From contig DJHK01000028.1 in assembly GCA_002433065.1 (NCBI GenBank), positions 15,966-79,965 of the forward strand: a stretch of 64,000 bases of DNA. Reading direction: 5' to 3'. A program made the position numbers and the translations under genes. Under the pieces are notes generated by a model. That model was not told the DNA's origin. It was given only the letters and a program-made list of their open reading frames with translations, and ran no database searches. Of this stretch, positions 53,051 to 62,127 are shown one piece after another (position 1 is the stretch's first letter; the number at the start of each line of letters is the position of its first letter). This DNA is from Chloroflexi bacterium UBA6622. GTDB lineage: Bacteria > Chloroflexota > UBA11872.

Positions 53051-53377
53051 TTAGGTTTTCAGCGCCACTTCAACGACGTCGCCGACTATACGAACACGGT
53101 AACTCTTAGTTCGTTGTCCGAGCGAAGGGCTTACGAGCCAGCCATCCGTTACGTCGTACGTCCAAGCGTGCAGGGGGCACGTGAGGTGGCAGCCGACGAG
53201 CGTGCCAGCGCCGAGCGGACCGCCCGCGTGTTCGCACAAACCATCAAGAGCGTGATACTTCCCGTTGACGTTCGCGATTACTATCTCGGTACCGTCGAAG
53301 ACGACCGTGGTTAGCCGTCCAGGCGGGGGCAGCATGTCTGTGGAACCGACTGCCTGATACGTATTTTCGTTAGCCAA
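53051..53377 (-). CDS. Small Rieske 2Fe-2S protein
   Basis: About 108 residues from a TTG at 53377; an ATG at 53401 is an alternative. It has the Rieske cluster motifs CEHAGGPLG and CPLHAWTYD, in which two Cys and two His bind 2Fe-2S. There is no membrane anchor, so it resembles soluble ferredoxin components of dioxygenases or the NirD-type proteins. It overlaps the acetyltransferase gene by eight bases and is translated with it. No oxygenase subunit is adjacent. Confidence 0.88.
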   Translation of the reverse strand: MANENTYQAVGSTDMLPPPGRLTTVVFDGTEIVIANVNGKYHALDGLCEHAGGPLGAGTLVGCHLTCPLHAWTYDVTDGWLVSPSLGQRTKSYRVRIVGDVVEVALKT

Positions 53378-54440
53378 GATGTCGGCACATGATGGTGACA
53401 TCAGTGGATGCGGCGTTGCTATCAGATTCTGGGCCAAGTTGGAACTCGTTATGCCGAACGGTTTCTATCTCGAAGCCACTCTCATGGAGTACTTCCTGTC
53501 GATGTTGGCTAATTGCGGTGGCGCGTACTTCGCGCAGGCCATTTTGGGAAGCCTCTTCAATGGCTGCGTTGATGATCGTTGACGCTCGGTCGTGGTAATC
53601 AACAGCGATCTGGAACTCCAGTGTGGCTGATTTGCTCAGCGGCCCTGCCGATAGGGCCGATAGGTTTACAGAAGCGGTTAGGCGGCCCTGATTGTTTTCT
53701 AGGACTTTCCACGTGTTATTCGGATTGGTCTCATGATTGGCAAACGTGTTGTAGAACGGTCGTAGGCACCCGCCTGCTTCCACCGATGGGGGTGCGTGAA
53801 AAATGGCTTCGGTGTAATCACGGACGATCCATCCGCCTGTTGCTGTTGTAAGTAGCAGGTGGGTATACGCCGCAAGATCGCCAAGTCGAATGTCACGGAT
53901 AACGCCATCGCCGTCTCGGCGAAGATAGGTACGGTCGAAATCCTCGGATTCAGTACCTGGCTGAACCGCACGCATGACCAATCCGTTCAGTGGTCGGAAT
54001 CCATTTTTCGTATACACGTGTTGTGCGATGGGGTTCATTGTTCCGAGATAACTAGCGAGGCCTCCCGACTCCCAAAAAGGATCAAGAGCCATCTCAGTGA
54101 GGACTTGGGCAATTCCTTTGCCCCTATGGTCAGGATTCGTAAATACGAAACCGTAACCCCCAAGGTCGCGTATCTTGAAATCGGTGGCATGCCATGCGGT
54201 GCCAACAATCTCGTTATTAATTCGAGCAACTAGCAAGGTATCTGCGAGCGAGGGATCAGCAGTGCCTGAGATAAATTTAGCGAGGAAAGCTGCCTCCGTG
54301 GCAACCATCCATGGATCAAAGGGTCGTGTTAAAAAGTGGTAGATCGAAAGGTGGTCAGGTGTTTCGCCACGATCTTCTCCAGGTAGCATGATGTGTACGT
54401 CGAGTCGATCGCCGTTGGCCAGCAGGCGTTCGTGTTTCAT
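53370..54440 (-). CDS. GNAT acetyltransferase with two tandem domains
   Basis: A 356-residue protein from the ATG at 54440 (a start 35 codons upstream is not favoured). The first GNAT domain (about 50-160) has the acetyl-CoA loop PDHRGKGIAQVLTEM. The second (about 175-350) keeps the fold but lacks a clear R/Q-x-x-G-x-G/A loop. Such proteins acetylate amines or thiols, and the second domain may be structural. The downstream Rieske protein overlaps the stop. Confidence 0.8.
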   Translation of the reverse strand: MKHERLLANGDRLDVHIMLPGEDRGETPDHLSIYHFLTRPFDPWMVATEAAFLAKFISGTADPSLADTLLVARINNEIVGTAWHATDFKIRDLGGYGFVFTNPDHRGKGIAQVLTEMALDPFWESGGLASYLGTMNPIAQHVYTKNGFRPLNGLVMRAVQPGTESEDFDRTYLRRDGDGVIRDIRLGDLAAYTHLLLTTATGGWIVRDYTEAIFHAPPSVEAGGCLRPFYNTFANHETNPNNTWKVLENNQGRLTASVNLSALSAGPLSKSATLEFQIAVDYHDRASTIINAAIEEASQNGLREVRATAISQHRQEVLHESGFEIETVRHNEFQLGPESDSNAASTDVTIMCRHLG

Positions 54441-54513
54441 CGCAGCGTAACTCCGGATGTTGGGTCTGTGATGCAACAATACTGGTTTGTTGTGCTGTGT
54501 GGGAGGGACTTGA

Positions 54514-55254
54514 ATGTCGATGACAGGAAAAGCCGCATTGGTCACCGGGGGTGGGACTGGAGTTGGTCGTGCCGTCGCGTTGAAGTTGGCGGAGCGTGGT
54601 GTGAATGTGGCTGTGAATTATTCGAGGTCGGCCACGGAGGCTGCGGCAACCGTGGCTGATATCGAGGCATTGGGTGTGGACGGTGTAGCCATTCAAGCTG
54701 ATGTGGCGTCGGATGCTTCGGTAAAAGCAATGGTTGAACAGGTGGCGGCTGTGTTCGGACGGTTGGATGTTGTTGTCAATAGTGCAGGGACTACCGCGTT
54801 CGTACCCCATGAAGACCTTGATGGCATGAATGAAGCTGACTGGGATCGTATTCAGGCGGTCAATCTAAAGGGACCGTTTTTTGTCAGTCGCGCAGCCACT
54901 CCGCATCTTCGGGCTTCTGGCGATGGGGCGATTGTGAATGTGTCTTCGCTTGCTGGCGTCACAGGTATTGGTTCGTCGATTGCGTACGTGGCGTCGAAAG
55001 GTGGACTTAACTCGATAACCAAGTCCTTGGCTCGGGCGCTAGCGCCCGAGATTCGTGTCAACAGTGTGGCCCCTGGCGCTATTGATACTCGTTGGATGGA
55101 CGAGCATCGTGACTTTCTTCAAGTCGCGATTGACAGAATGCCGCTTAAACGGGCTGCGACACCTGAAGATATTGCCGATGGGGTATTGATGTTGGTTGAG
55201 AATCGTTATGTGACTGGCGAAGTTCTTGTCATGGATGGTGGAGACTCGCTGTAA
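54514..55254 (+). CDS. Short-chain dehydrogenase (FabG-like)
   Basis: A 246-residue SDR with TGGGTGVGRAVALKL as the NAD(P) loop, NSAG, and the catalytic Ser-Tyr-Lys triad (VNVSSLAG and AYVASKGGL). It is typical of 3-oxoacyl-ACP reductases and related reductases or glucose/other dehydrogenases. Its substrate is unknown. A strong hairpin follows the stop at 55311. Confidence 0.87.
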   Translation: MSMTGKAALVTGGGTGVGRAVALKLAERGVNVAVNYSRSATEAAATVADIEALGVDGVAIQADVASDASVKAMVEQVAAVFGRLDVVVNSAGTTAFVPHEDLDGMNEADWDRIQAVNLKGPFFVSRAATPHLRASGDGAIVNVSSLAGVTGIGSSIAYVASKGGLNSITKSLARALAPEIRVNSVAPGAIDTRWMDEHRDFLQVAIDRMPLKRAATPEDIADGVLMLVENRYVTGEVLVMDGGDSL

Positions 55255-55310
55255 TCGTCCATCGTTAAAGGATGCAGTTGAACATCCTCGCAGTTTGTGT
55301 GTTGTATAAA

Positions 55311-55339
55311 ACAAGGCGCCGACTTAGTCGGCGCCTTGT
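55311..55339. terminator. Bidirectional hairpin terminator
   Basis: A 13-base perfect inverted repeat (ACAAGGCGCCGAC and GTCGGCGCCTTGT) surrounds a three-base TTA loop. It lies between the convergent SDR and cytochrome c genes. The stem is GC-rich, and weak A/T tracts flank it (ATAAA before, GAAAT after). It could stop transcription in both directions. Confidence 0.8.
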
Positions 55340-55356
55340 GAAATGTTCGAACGGTG

Positions 55357-55797
55357 CTAGCGGCTAGGCGCGGTTCGCAGGAAGTGAACGACTTTCCACA
55401 CTTCGTCTTCGGTGACTTTCTTGCCACGGTGGTTTAACCCAGCCATTTCTTCAGTGTCCTGATTGCCATTCCATGCGTTGTAGAAGATTTCCCCATCTGA
55501 TTTTGCCTGGAAAACATCGGTTTTAAAGCTGGTTGGTCGAGGAGAGTACAGTTGGTATTGCGGTCCGAACCCGTCTGCCGCATAGCCGTGGCAGGTCGCG
55601 CAGTGTGTCAGATAGGCGGTTTCGCCTTCGGCCATGATGGCATCAGTTTTCTCGTACTTGTTGGCCTTGTTTATCCATTCGGCAGGAACAGGCGGAAAAG
55701 GAGTCGTTCCCGGCGGTGTGCAGGCTACAAACAGAATCAATGTGGCACCTGCTGCCGCGAATCCGGCTAATAGTGTGCGCCAAGCGCCAATTCTCAT
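55357..55797 (-). CDS. Lipoprotein cytochrome c
   Basis: About 146 residues from the ATG at 55797. A hydrophobic segment (about 8-26) ends in a lipobox LFVAC. The heme motif is CATCH in LTHCATCHGYAADG, and the final helix has VWKVVHFLR. Its layout resembles the membrane-anchored cytochrome at 17818, with the ADGFGPQ, SPRPTSF and DGEIFYNAW order. It would transfer electrons on the outer face of the membrane. The start could be earlier (55881), but that adds a non-signal extension. Confidence 0.88.
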   Translation of the reverse strand: MRIGAWRTLLAGFAAAGATLILFVACTPPGTTPFPPVPAEWINKANKYEKTDAIMAEGETAYLTHCATCHGYAADGFGPQYQLYSPRPTSFKTDVFQAKSDGEIFYNAWNGNQDTEEMAGLNHRGKKVTEDEVWKVVHFLRTAPSR

Positions 55798-55951
55798 GCT
55801 AAGTATCTCCCAGTCGACCGCCAGAAATGAACGGCTAGTTCTATCAATGCGTCGATAACAATGTAGCGCGCCTTCTGACACCGGCGCTAGCTTCTATTGC
55901 CTCTCACGCTTAAGGTTATTGCAAGTTTTGCCTCAGATGGGATGTGTATCA

Positions 55952-56806
55952 ATGCAACCGGCTCTGCATACACTGATGTTCGGAAGTTATGGGCTCGATC
56001 AAGTGGCCCCTATTGCTCGAGAGATCGGCTACCAGGGCGTGGCCCTGATGTGTCGTCTTCCACATTTGGATCTCGAACATCCCGAAATGTCAGCGGCTAA
56101 AGCCTTCCATATTGTTCGTGATTCGGGTCTGACTGTGGTCGGATTGGCTTCTGGACTAGGTCGGCCAAACTCATTTCTTGGTGAGGATGGAGCACAGGAG
56201 CTTGATGGCGTCAGGCGCGCAGTTGAGGCGGCTAACATTTTAGAGGCTGGCTTGCTTCGACTCTGGGCTGGGCCCGAAGGTGCGTCAGTAGCTGATGGTG
56301 AAGGGCTTGCCCATGCGGCGTCGTGGTACGCAGACGCCGCTGAGATTGCGAGTGCTGCCGATGTGCGAGTAACGATCGAGGTGCATTCCATTGGTTTTGC
56401 CTCAACGGCACAAAACACCTGCCGGTTGCTAGATGCGATAAACCATCCAAATCTTGGTGTGGCTCTAGATACGGGCAATATGCACGCATCTACTGGTGTC
56501 GTGGGTTCGACCGATGTGCAGATGTTTGGCGAGCGTCTTTTTGATGTACACGTGAAAGATATGCGAGACCTGTCTAGTCCCGAGGGCCACACGCTAGAGG
56601 TTGATGGTCGTTATTTTGTGCATTTGCCGATGAGCGAGGGCGACGTGCGGAACGACGACGTGGTAGTCGCGCTCTCAGAGGCCGGGTATAGAGGCTGGAT
56701 TGCGAATGAGTCGGAGTGCACGTGGGATACGTGGGAGAGGTCAGTCGTAGCTGCTCGGCACGAGTTTGCAGCGCTGCAGAACTTGATCCACCGCAGTCGG
56801 TTATGA
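55952..56806 (+). CDS. Sugar phosphate isomerase/epimerase (TIM barrel)
   Basis: About 284 residues; the ATG at 55952 is preferred over 55919 or 55937 because the fold starts at ALHTLMFGSYG. It is an AP-endonuclease-2/xylose-isomerase-like TIM barrel with VTIEVHSIGFA, VALDTGNMHA (metal Asp) and LFDVHVKDMRDL (His/Lys). Members isomerise or epimerise sugars, or dehydrate inosose. It is separate from the IolE-like gene at 37889, and identity between them is low by eye. Confidence 0.83.
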   Translation: MQPALHTLMFGSYGLDQVAPIAREIGYQGVALMCRLPHLDLEHPEMSAAKAFHIVRDSGLTVVGLASGLGRPNSFLGEDGAQELDGVRRAVEAANILEAGLLRLWAGPEGASVADGEGLAHAASWYADAAEIASAADVRVTIEVHSIGFASTAQNTCRLLDAINHPNLGVALDTGNMHASTGVVGSTDVQMFGERLFDVHVKDMRDLSSPEGHTLEVDGRYFVHLPMSEGDVRNDDVVVALSEAGYRGWIANESECTWDTWERSVVAARHEFAALQNLIHRSRL

Positions 56807-56862
56807 GGCCAAGATAGGCTTCACGCCGTTAGAATCTGTGGCTGGCGGCTCGGGTTTGCATT

Positions 56863-57951
56863 ATGCACGTCGGATTTGTGTGGGATTCCAGCCTTTTTGA
56901 CTACCGAAATATGATGGGAAATCCGTACGGAGGTTCCCTTGTTGAAGCGTTACAGCCACATGGCTATACCTTCGAACTATTGAATTACGTTGATGAACCG
57001 TCGACAGGTGTAGCCGGGTTTTCTGCTCGCTGGGCATGGCTGAATCGGAACCGAGTGCAAGCTGTTCATTTGCACTGGCTCGCTGGATTTGTTTCGGCAG
57101 ACACAACTCTCGGTGCGTGGCGGCGTTTGTTTGGATTGGCTATGGCGCTCATTCTGGCCCGTGTACTTGGATACCGGATTATCTGGACGCTCCACAATAT
57201 GTTGCCGCATGAGCGGCCGCATCGCGGCGTCGATGTGGTGGGCCGTTTCCTGATGGCGGCGCTGGCTAACGCCATAATTTGTCACTGCCGATACGCGGCC
57301 AAGGAATTTAGTCGTAGATTTTTTAGACGACGGGGTTTGCATGTGATTCCCCACGGAAACTTTCGGTCTGCGTATCCATCAAGCATCACGCGGGAGGATG
57401 CCCGCGCCGGTCTTTCGATTCCATCTAACGCGTTCGTGTATCTGTCGTTTGGAAACATTCGTGGTTACAAGGGGCACGATGATATGGTCGACGCGTTTTG
57501 TGGGCTGTCTGGCGAGCACTTACGACTAGTCATTGCCGGTTCGCGTCATACCTCATATACCGGTCCGATGGGTCCTGGGAACGAGATAGATAAACGTATT
57601 GTTTGGATCGAGGACAAGATCCCTATTGATGATCTTCAGCGCTACTTCAATGCTGCTGATGTTGCTGTGTTTCCATACCGTGATGCTTTGACCAGCGGGG
57701 CGCTAATCACATCGCTAGGGTTTGGGCGTCCTGTAATTGCTACGCGAGTCGGATGTATTCCAGAAGTTCTAGAAATGTCAGATGCTGGGCATATGGTGCC
57801 ACCTGCTGATATTGACGCGCTTCGTCGAGCGATGGCTGAGGCTCAGGAGTGGGACATTGCTGCTCGATCCCGGTCTGCACACGCTATTGCGGACCAACTT
57901 GAATGGGAACCGATTGCGGAGCTGACGATGCGGGCCTATGGGTCTCCGTGA
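56863..57951 (+). CDS. Glycosyltransferase family 4-like
   Basis: A 362-residue GT-B enzyme. The N-terminal half has the HLHWLAGF and WTLHNMLPHE segments typical of GT4 donor/acceptor binding. The C-terminal half has the FGNIRGYKGHDDMV and VFPYRDALTSGALITSLGFGRPVIATRVGCIPEV segments, where nucleotide-sugar donors bind. It transfers a sugar, perhaps to a lipid or polysaccharide of the cell surface. The acceptor cannot be told. Confidence 0.87.
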   Translation: MHVGFVWDSSLFDYRNMMGNPYGGSLVEALQPHGYTFELLNYVDEPSTGVAGFSARWAWLNRNRVQAVHLHWLAGFVSADTTLGAWRRLFGLAMALILARVLGYRIIWTLHNMLPHERPHRGVDVVGRFLMAALANAIICHCRYAAKEFSRRFFRRRGLHVIPHGNFRSAYPSSITREDARAGLSIPSNAFVYLSFGNIRGYKGHDDMVDAFCGLSGEHLRLVIAGSRHTSYTGPMGPGNEIDKRIVWIEDKIPIDDLQRYFNAADVAVFPYRDALTSGALITSLGFGRPVIATRVGCIPEVLEMSDAGHMVPPADIDALRRAMAEAQEWDIAARSRSAHAIADQLEWEPIAELTMRAYGSP

Positions 57952-57960
57952 ACTCGGGAT

Positions 57961-58095
57961 ATGTCGATCACTGACTGGTTAACGCTGGGGCCCGAAGACG
58001 GTAATTCACAAGCTGAGGAAATATCCGAAACGGTTGTTGACTGCGTATTTCGTAACGCGTCCCTAGCTTTGGATCACCAGCCTTCGTTGCTCTAA
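57961..58095 (+). CDS. Possible 44-residue protein of unknown function
   Basis: An ATG-to-TAA frame of 44 codons (MSITDWLTLGPEDGN... to QPSLL) follows the glycosyltransferase stop by nine bases and overlaps the end of the IscA-like gene on the other strand by four bases. It has no recognisable motif, and its position in a small convergent gap makes it doubtful. It is listed because it is a clean start-to-stop frame in line with the upstream gene. Confidence 0.2.
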   Translation: MSITDWLTLGPEDGNSQAEEISETVVDCVFRNASLALDHQPSLL

Positions 58096-58523
58096 CCGGT
58101 GGGAAGAGCTCTGGTGGCATGTTCGCTCTTGATTTCTCGACCGGTCAGACTAAAGGATTGCCCGCATCCGCATTCAGACCGTGCGCGGGGATTTTTGATC
58201 TTGAATCCACCGTCAATCAACGAGTCGCTGAATTCGAGTGTAGATCCATGGAGCAGGTCAACACTGTCAGCATCCACTATCACAGTAACGCCATGTGCAT
58301 TAATCGATGTGTCGCCTTGGCGCGGTTCAGGTTCTATTCCCATGGCGTAGCGGAAGTCGCCACAGCCGCTGTCAGGGACTACACGCACACGTAGTACAGC
58401 ATCGGGTCTATTACGCTTATCACGCATACGCTCGAATTCTGCTGCTGCTGATCGATCGACGGTCAGGATTTGAGTGTTGGCCTGCGGCAGGCTCAAATCC
58501 ACAGTCGATTCCTTGGACGTCAT
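58092..58523 (-). CDS. A-type iron-sulfur carrier (IscA/ErpA/HesB family)
   Basis: A 143-residue protein with the three cysteines of the family: SGCGDF (first) and CGCG in SECGCGQSF (second and third). The core also has a GVTVIVDADSVDLL segment. It binds and hands over Fe-S clusters. The N-terminal 25 residues are an extra extension compared with the usual 110 residues. It lies 57 bases after the cysteine desulfurase gene on the same strand and is probably in its operon. Confidence 0.85.
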   Translation of the reverse strand: MTSKESTVDLSLPQANTQILTVDRSAAAEFERMRDKRNRPDAVLRVRVVPDSGCGDFRYAMGIEPEPRQGDTSINAHGVTVIVDADSVDLLHGSTLEFSDSLIDGGFKIKNPRARSECGCGQSFSLTGREIKSEHATRALPTG

Positions 58524-58580
58524 TGCTCAGACGGCCTTTCACTGTGTGGTGGTGCTACTACCCCAATTCCTGTCACGAGC

Positions 58581-59759
58581 CTACGCAACTCCATCGAGTT
58601 TGGCCACATGTGCAACCTGTAACTTCGGTACGAGACTGCGCAGAGTGTCAATTGTTTGGTTGATTTGGGTAAGGGTGTTTCCCAGACCGGTTGTTAGTCG
58701 CAAGCTTCCTGCGGCAAGGTCTGGTGTGAGCCCCAGCGCTTGGAGCACATGGGACGGTTCTAGCGAGGCCGATGTACATGCCGAACCGCTCGACGCTGTT
58801 ATGCCAGCTGCATCCAGTTGGATCAACAGGGCTTCGCTATCTACGTTTGCAAAGACCACGTTCACGTTGTTTGCGAGCCGATGGTTGCGAGGGCCGTTGA
58901 GACGGCTTCCCGGGATGGTTGTGATTCCGTCGATAAGAGCATCTCTAAGTTTGGAATTATGAGATCGGTTGCTCTCGCGGTGTTGTTCAGCGTGGCTTAG
59001 CGCTGCCGCTAGGCCTACCGCAAATGCAACGTTTTCTGTGCCTGCCCGTTGGCCCCGTTCTTGGCTGCCACCAATAATTTGAGGGGTTAGCCGAATGCCG
59101 TTGCGAACATAGAGTGCTCCTACCCCTTTTGGACCATAGAACTTGTGGGCGGCAATTGACATTAGGTCCAACCCTAGTGCTTGGACCGATATTGGAAGGA
59201 ATCCCGGCGCTTGTATGGCGTCGGAATGCAGAACTGCAGGATGATCTTCGAGTTCTGCCGAGATTATTTCTAATGGTTGAATGGTGCCTATTTCGTTATT
59301 TGCGTACATCACGCTGACGAGCGCTGTGTCGTCACGTATCGCGGCTAGTACATCAACTGGATCAACATGGCCCGAACTGTCTACATCAACAATGGTGGCT
59401 TCAAATCCGTGATGAGTTTGGAGGTGCTGGATAGTGTGAAGAACAGCGTGATGTTCAATAGCTGTGGTTATCAAATGCCGGCGATTTTCCCGGGCAGCTG
59501 CCATCGCGGTTCCTCGGATTGCGAGCGCGATACTCTCACTTCCTCCACTCGTAAAAACAATTTCCTCCGAATCAGCCTGTAACGTTTGGGCGACATTCCG
59601 GCGAGCGGTGTCTAGCGCTTCTCGGGCTGCTCGGCCTTCGGCTGATAACGAACTGGGGTTCCCAGGGAACTCACGCAACACTCGTAGGATTTCGGCTACA
59701 ACCGACGGGTGGATGGGTGTGGTCGCAGCATGATCCAAGTAGATTCGGGATGATTTCAT
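58581..59759 (-). CDS. Cysteine desulfurase (IscS/NifS family)
   Basis: About 392 residues from the ATG at 59759 (an in-frame start at 59780 exists). It starts with YLDHAATTPIHP and has TSGGSESIALAI (PLP contact), the PLP Lys in IAAHKFYGPKGVGAL and the active-site Cys in SSGSACTSAS. It removes sulfur from cysteine to give persulfide for Fe-S clusters and thiolated tRNA. The IscA-like gene follows. No IscU or SufBCD genes are in the window. Confidence 0.93.
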   Translation of the reverse strand: MKSSRIYLDHAATTPIHPSVVAEILRVLREFPGNPSSLSAEGRAAREALDTARRNVAQTLQADSEEIVFTSGGSESIALAIRGTAMAAARENRRHLITTAIEHHAVLHTIQHLQTHHGFEATIVDVDSSGHVDPVDVLAAIRDDTALVSVMYANNEIGTIQPLEIISAELEDHPAVLHSDAIQAPGFLPISVQALGLDLMSIAAHKFYGPKGVGALYVRNGIRLTPQIIGGSQERGQRAGTENVAFAVGLAAALSHAEQHRESNRSHNSKLRDALIDGITTIPGSRLNGPRNHRLANNVNVVFANVDSEALLIQLDAAGITASSGSACTSASLEPSHVLQALGLTPDLAAGSLRLTTGLGNTLTQINQTIDTLRSLVPKLQVAHVAKLDGVA

Positions 59760-59793
59760 ACCTTCACCGAGTCCGTGCAACGAGGCTTGTTGT

Positions 59794-59811
59794 TGTGTAA
59801 AAGATTACACA
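59794..59811. promoter_or_regulatory. Palindrome TGTGTAA-AAGA-TTACACA in a divergent promoter region
   Basis: A perfect seven-base inverted repeat with four-base spacer lies between the divergent starts of the cysteine desulfurase and the sigma factor. This position fits an operator for either gene. The half-site recalls Crp/Fnr-type TGTGA/TCACA elements, and a Crp/Fnr-family gene lies at 11276. No proof of binding exists. Confidence 0.45.
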
Positions 59812-59902
59812 GAAAATCTTGGGCGAATTGGTACGTTTTCTTTGTGCAGATGAGGCAAGGGTTTTGCAAACCCTAGTATCTCCCTACGAGGCGTAACACT
59901 GA

Positions 59903-60868
59903 GTGTCCAATACACCAGGAAATAGTCTGTCATTTTCAAATCAATGGGCTGAGCAGCTAGCAGCGTTAGATAAACGCTCCGCTAAACCGGAAACGGGTGC
60001 GGATTATGGAAGTCCGGAACGAGATCATGGTCAGATCGTGGTTGAGGATGCCCTCCGAACGTATCTTAATGACATTAATCGTGTGCCGTTGCTGACTGCT
60101 TCGCAAGAGGTGGCTCTTGCCAAACGTGTGGAGGCACACGATGAGGAGGCTCGTCGGATACTTATCGATTCAAATCTTCGTCTTGTTGTTAATGTGGCAA
60201 AGCGATATACGACGGGAGGGCTCCCTCTTCTTGATTTAATTCAGGAAGGAAATCTTGGATTGCTGCAGGCCGTTGATCGTTTCGATTGGCGTCGAGGATT
60301 TAAATTCAGCACATATGCCACATGGTGGATTAGGCAAGCCATTACGCGCTCGTTGTCTAACGATTCTCGGACGGTTCGGCTACCAGTACACGTTGTGGAG
60401 GCACTACGAAAAATACGAAATCTAGCTCCGAAACTCACGATAGAAAACGAACGGGAGCCCACGGCAGCTGAGCTTGGCGAGGCCTTGGGCATGGCGGCAG
60501 ATAGAGTCGTCGAGATAGTTCGGGCGGGTCGAACACCGGCGTCTCTAGAGCAACCCGTCGGCGAGGATGGTGGTGACTCGTTGGCTGATTTTGTGGAAGA
60601 TCCGGATCCGGTATCTTCGGATGATGTCCTTTTCTCGAAGAAGCTACGTGATGATCTGGATCGGGCATTGCAGGTTTTAAGTGATCGAGAGCGGCTGATA
60701 CTGGTTCGTCGGTTTGGTCTTGATAATTGCGATCCGTGGACGCTCGATGAGATTGGTGCATATTTCGGACTCACCCGAGAACGCATCCGGCAACTACAGC
60801 TCGAAGCTCTTCGCAAGCTAAAACGGTCTAGTTCTGCGCAAGTTCTTCGGGACTATTTATGTGCTTAG
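59903..60868 (+). CDS. Primary-type RNA polymerase sigma factor (sigma-70)
   Basis: This 321-residue protein starts at a GTG. It has region 1.2 ([16 protein letters not shown]), region 2 ([54 protein letters not shown]), region 3 and region 4.2 ([27 protein letters not shown]). It has no long region 1.1, so it is either the housekeeping sigma or a group-2 sigma such as SigB/RpoS-like forms. It is divergent from the desulfurase gene. Confidence 0.9.
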   Translation: MSNTPGNSLSFSNQWAEQLAALDKRSAKPETGADYGSPERDHGQIVVEDALRTYLNDINRVPLLTASQEVALAKRVEAHDEEARRILIDSNLRLVVNVAKRYTTGGLPLLDLIQEGNLGLLQAVDRFDWRRGFKFSTYATWWIRQAITRSLSNDSRTVRLPVHVVEALRKIRNLAPKLTIENEREPTAAELGEALGMAADRVVEIVRAGRTPASLEQPVGEDGGDSLADFVEDPDPVSSDDVLFSKKLRDDLDRALQVLSDRERLILVRRFGLDNCDPWTLDEIGAYFGLTRERIRQLQLEALRKLKRSSSAQVLRDYLCA

Positions 60869-60886
60869 GCGGTGAAGGCTTGCTGA

Positions 60887-61963
60887 TTAGCTGAGTTCGA
60901 GCATACGGTCGATCGATACCCGTGCTCGGATCCGAACTTCTTCTGGCACCTCAATCTGCTCTCTATCTTCACGTAGAGCTGTCAGCACATGCTCGAGTGT
61001 GATCTCGTTCATATGTGGGCATCGCACAGAACATAATCGGAGCATGTCTTTTTCTGGCGCTTCAGCGGCAATGTTGTCTCCCATGCTGCACTCAGTGAGC
61101 AAGAGGTATTGGTTGGCGCCGCTGTCACGTATGTAGTCAGACATTGCAGATGTAGAGCCTGAGAAATCTGCGGCATCAACGACGGCCGGGCTACATTCTG
61201 GATGTGCTAGGACCACAACCTCAGGAAACTGGTGGCGCACAGACAAGATGTCATCGACCGTGAATTTTTCGTGTACCTCACAACGACCGGTCCATCCAAC
61301 AACGTCGTAATGCATGCCGTCGCTGGCTGCAGAATCTCTGGTGCTCCCAGTCACGGGCCCTGAACTTGGGAAAATGATCGACTTACCCGTCTCTCGGGCT
61401 ACATTTTGTGCCAAGTATTCGTCAGGGAGAAATATGATCTGATCGGCGTCAAGTGCGTTCACGATTCTGGCGGCGTTTCCCGATGTGCAGCAGATGTCCG
61501 CTTCAGCTTTTACGTCCGCATATGTGTTGATGTATGCGACTACAGGGGCTCCTGGATATTTTTCCCTAAGGTTTCGAACATCTGCAGCGCTTATAGATTC
61601 GGCTAGCGAGCAGCCGGCGCGACGTGCAGGAAGTAACACCGTTCGCTCCGGGTTAAGGATTTTGGCAGTCTCGGCCATGAAGCGGACGCCACAAAAGATG
61701 ATCGGGTCAGCCTCGGTTTGAGCAGCCACTCGACTCAGCTCCAACGAGTCTCCAGTAAAGTCACAGACTGAGTGAAAGAGTGCTGGCTCCATGTAGTTGT
61801 GACCAAGAATGACGGCACCACGTTCTGCTTTGATCTGATTCACGGAATATGCGAGCTCGGCTTTTAAGTCGAGTTCGGCTTCGGGCACGATGCCGCGAAG
61901 CTTAGCGTGAAGATCAGCTCGCGTAGCCTCAAGTGTTGCTGTTGAGCCCTGACTTATCGTCAT
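60887..61963 (-). CDS. nadA: Quinolinate synthase
   Basis: A 358-residue protein with the three pseudo-repeats of NadA: AVILGHNYMEPAL, PARRAGCSLAES (first cluster Cys), TSGNAA (substrate), HPECSPAV (second Cys) and VRCPHMN (third Cys), giving a 4Fe-4S site. It condenses iminoaspartate with dihydroxyacetone phosphate to quinolinate for NAD synthesis. NadB and NadC are not in the window. It converges with the sigma factor gene. Confidence 0.96.
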   Translation of the reverse strand: MTISQGSTATLEATRADLHAKLRGIVPEAELDLKAELAYSVNQIKAERGAVILGHNYMEPALFHSVCDFTGDSLELSRVAAQTEADPIIFCGVRFMAETAKILNPERTVLLPARRAGCSLAESISAADVRNLREKYPGAPVVAYINTYADVKAEADICCTSGNAARIVNALDADQIIFLPDEYLAQNVARETGKSIIFPSSGPVTGSTRDSAASDGMHYDVVGWTGRCEVHEKFTVDDILSVRHQFPEVVVLAHPECSPAVVDAADFSGSTSAMSDYIRDSGANQYLLLTECSMGDNIAAEAPEKDMLRLCSVRCPHMNEITLEHVLTALREDREQIEVPEEVRIRARVSIDRMLELS

Positions 61964-62127
61964 TGTTCGTGTGCGCCGAGAGACTCGTTCCGAACTAACC
62001 GCCCAGGTCGATTCGGCCTGACGTTAGCGTTGGAGGGAGGAGTCTCGAAACGACAGGTTTACCAGAAGATTGTTAGGGATTCTCGCATATGCAGACCCAA
62101 AGTAAGCAAGCCAAACCACAAACTAAT

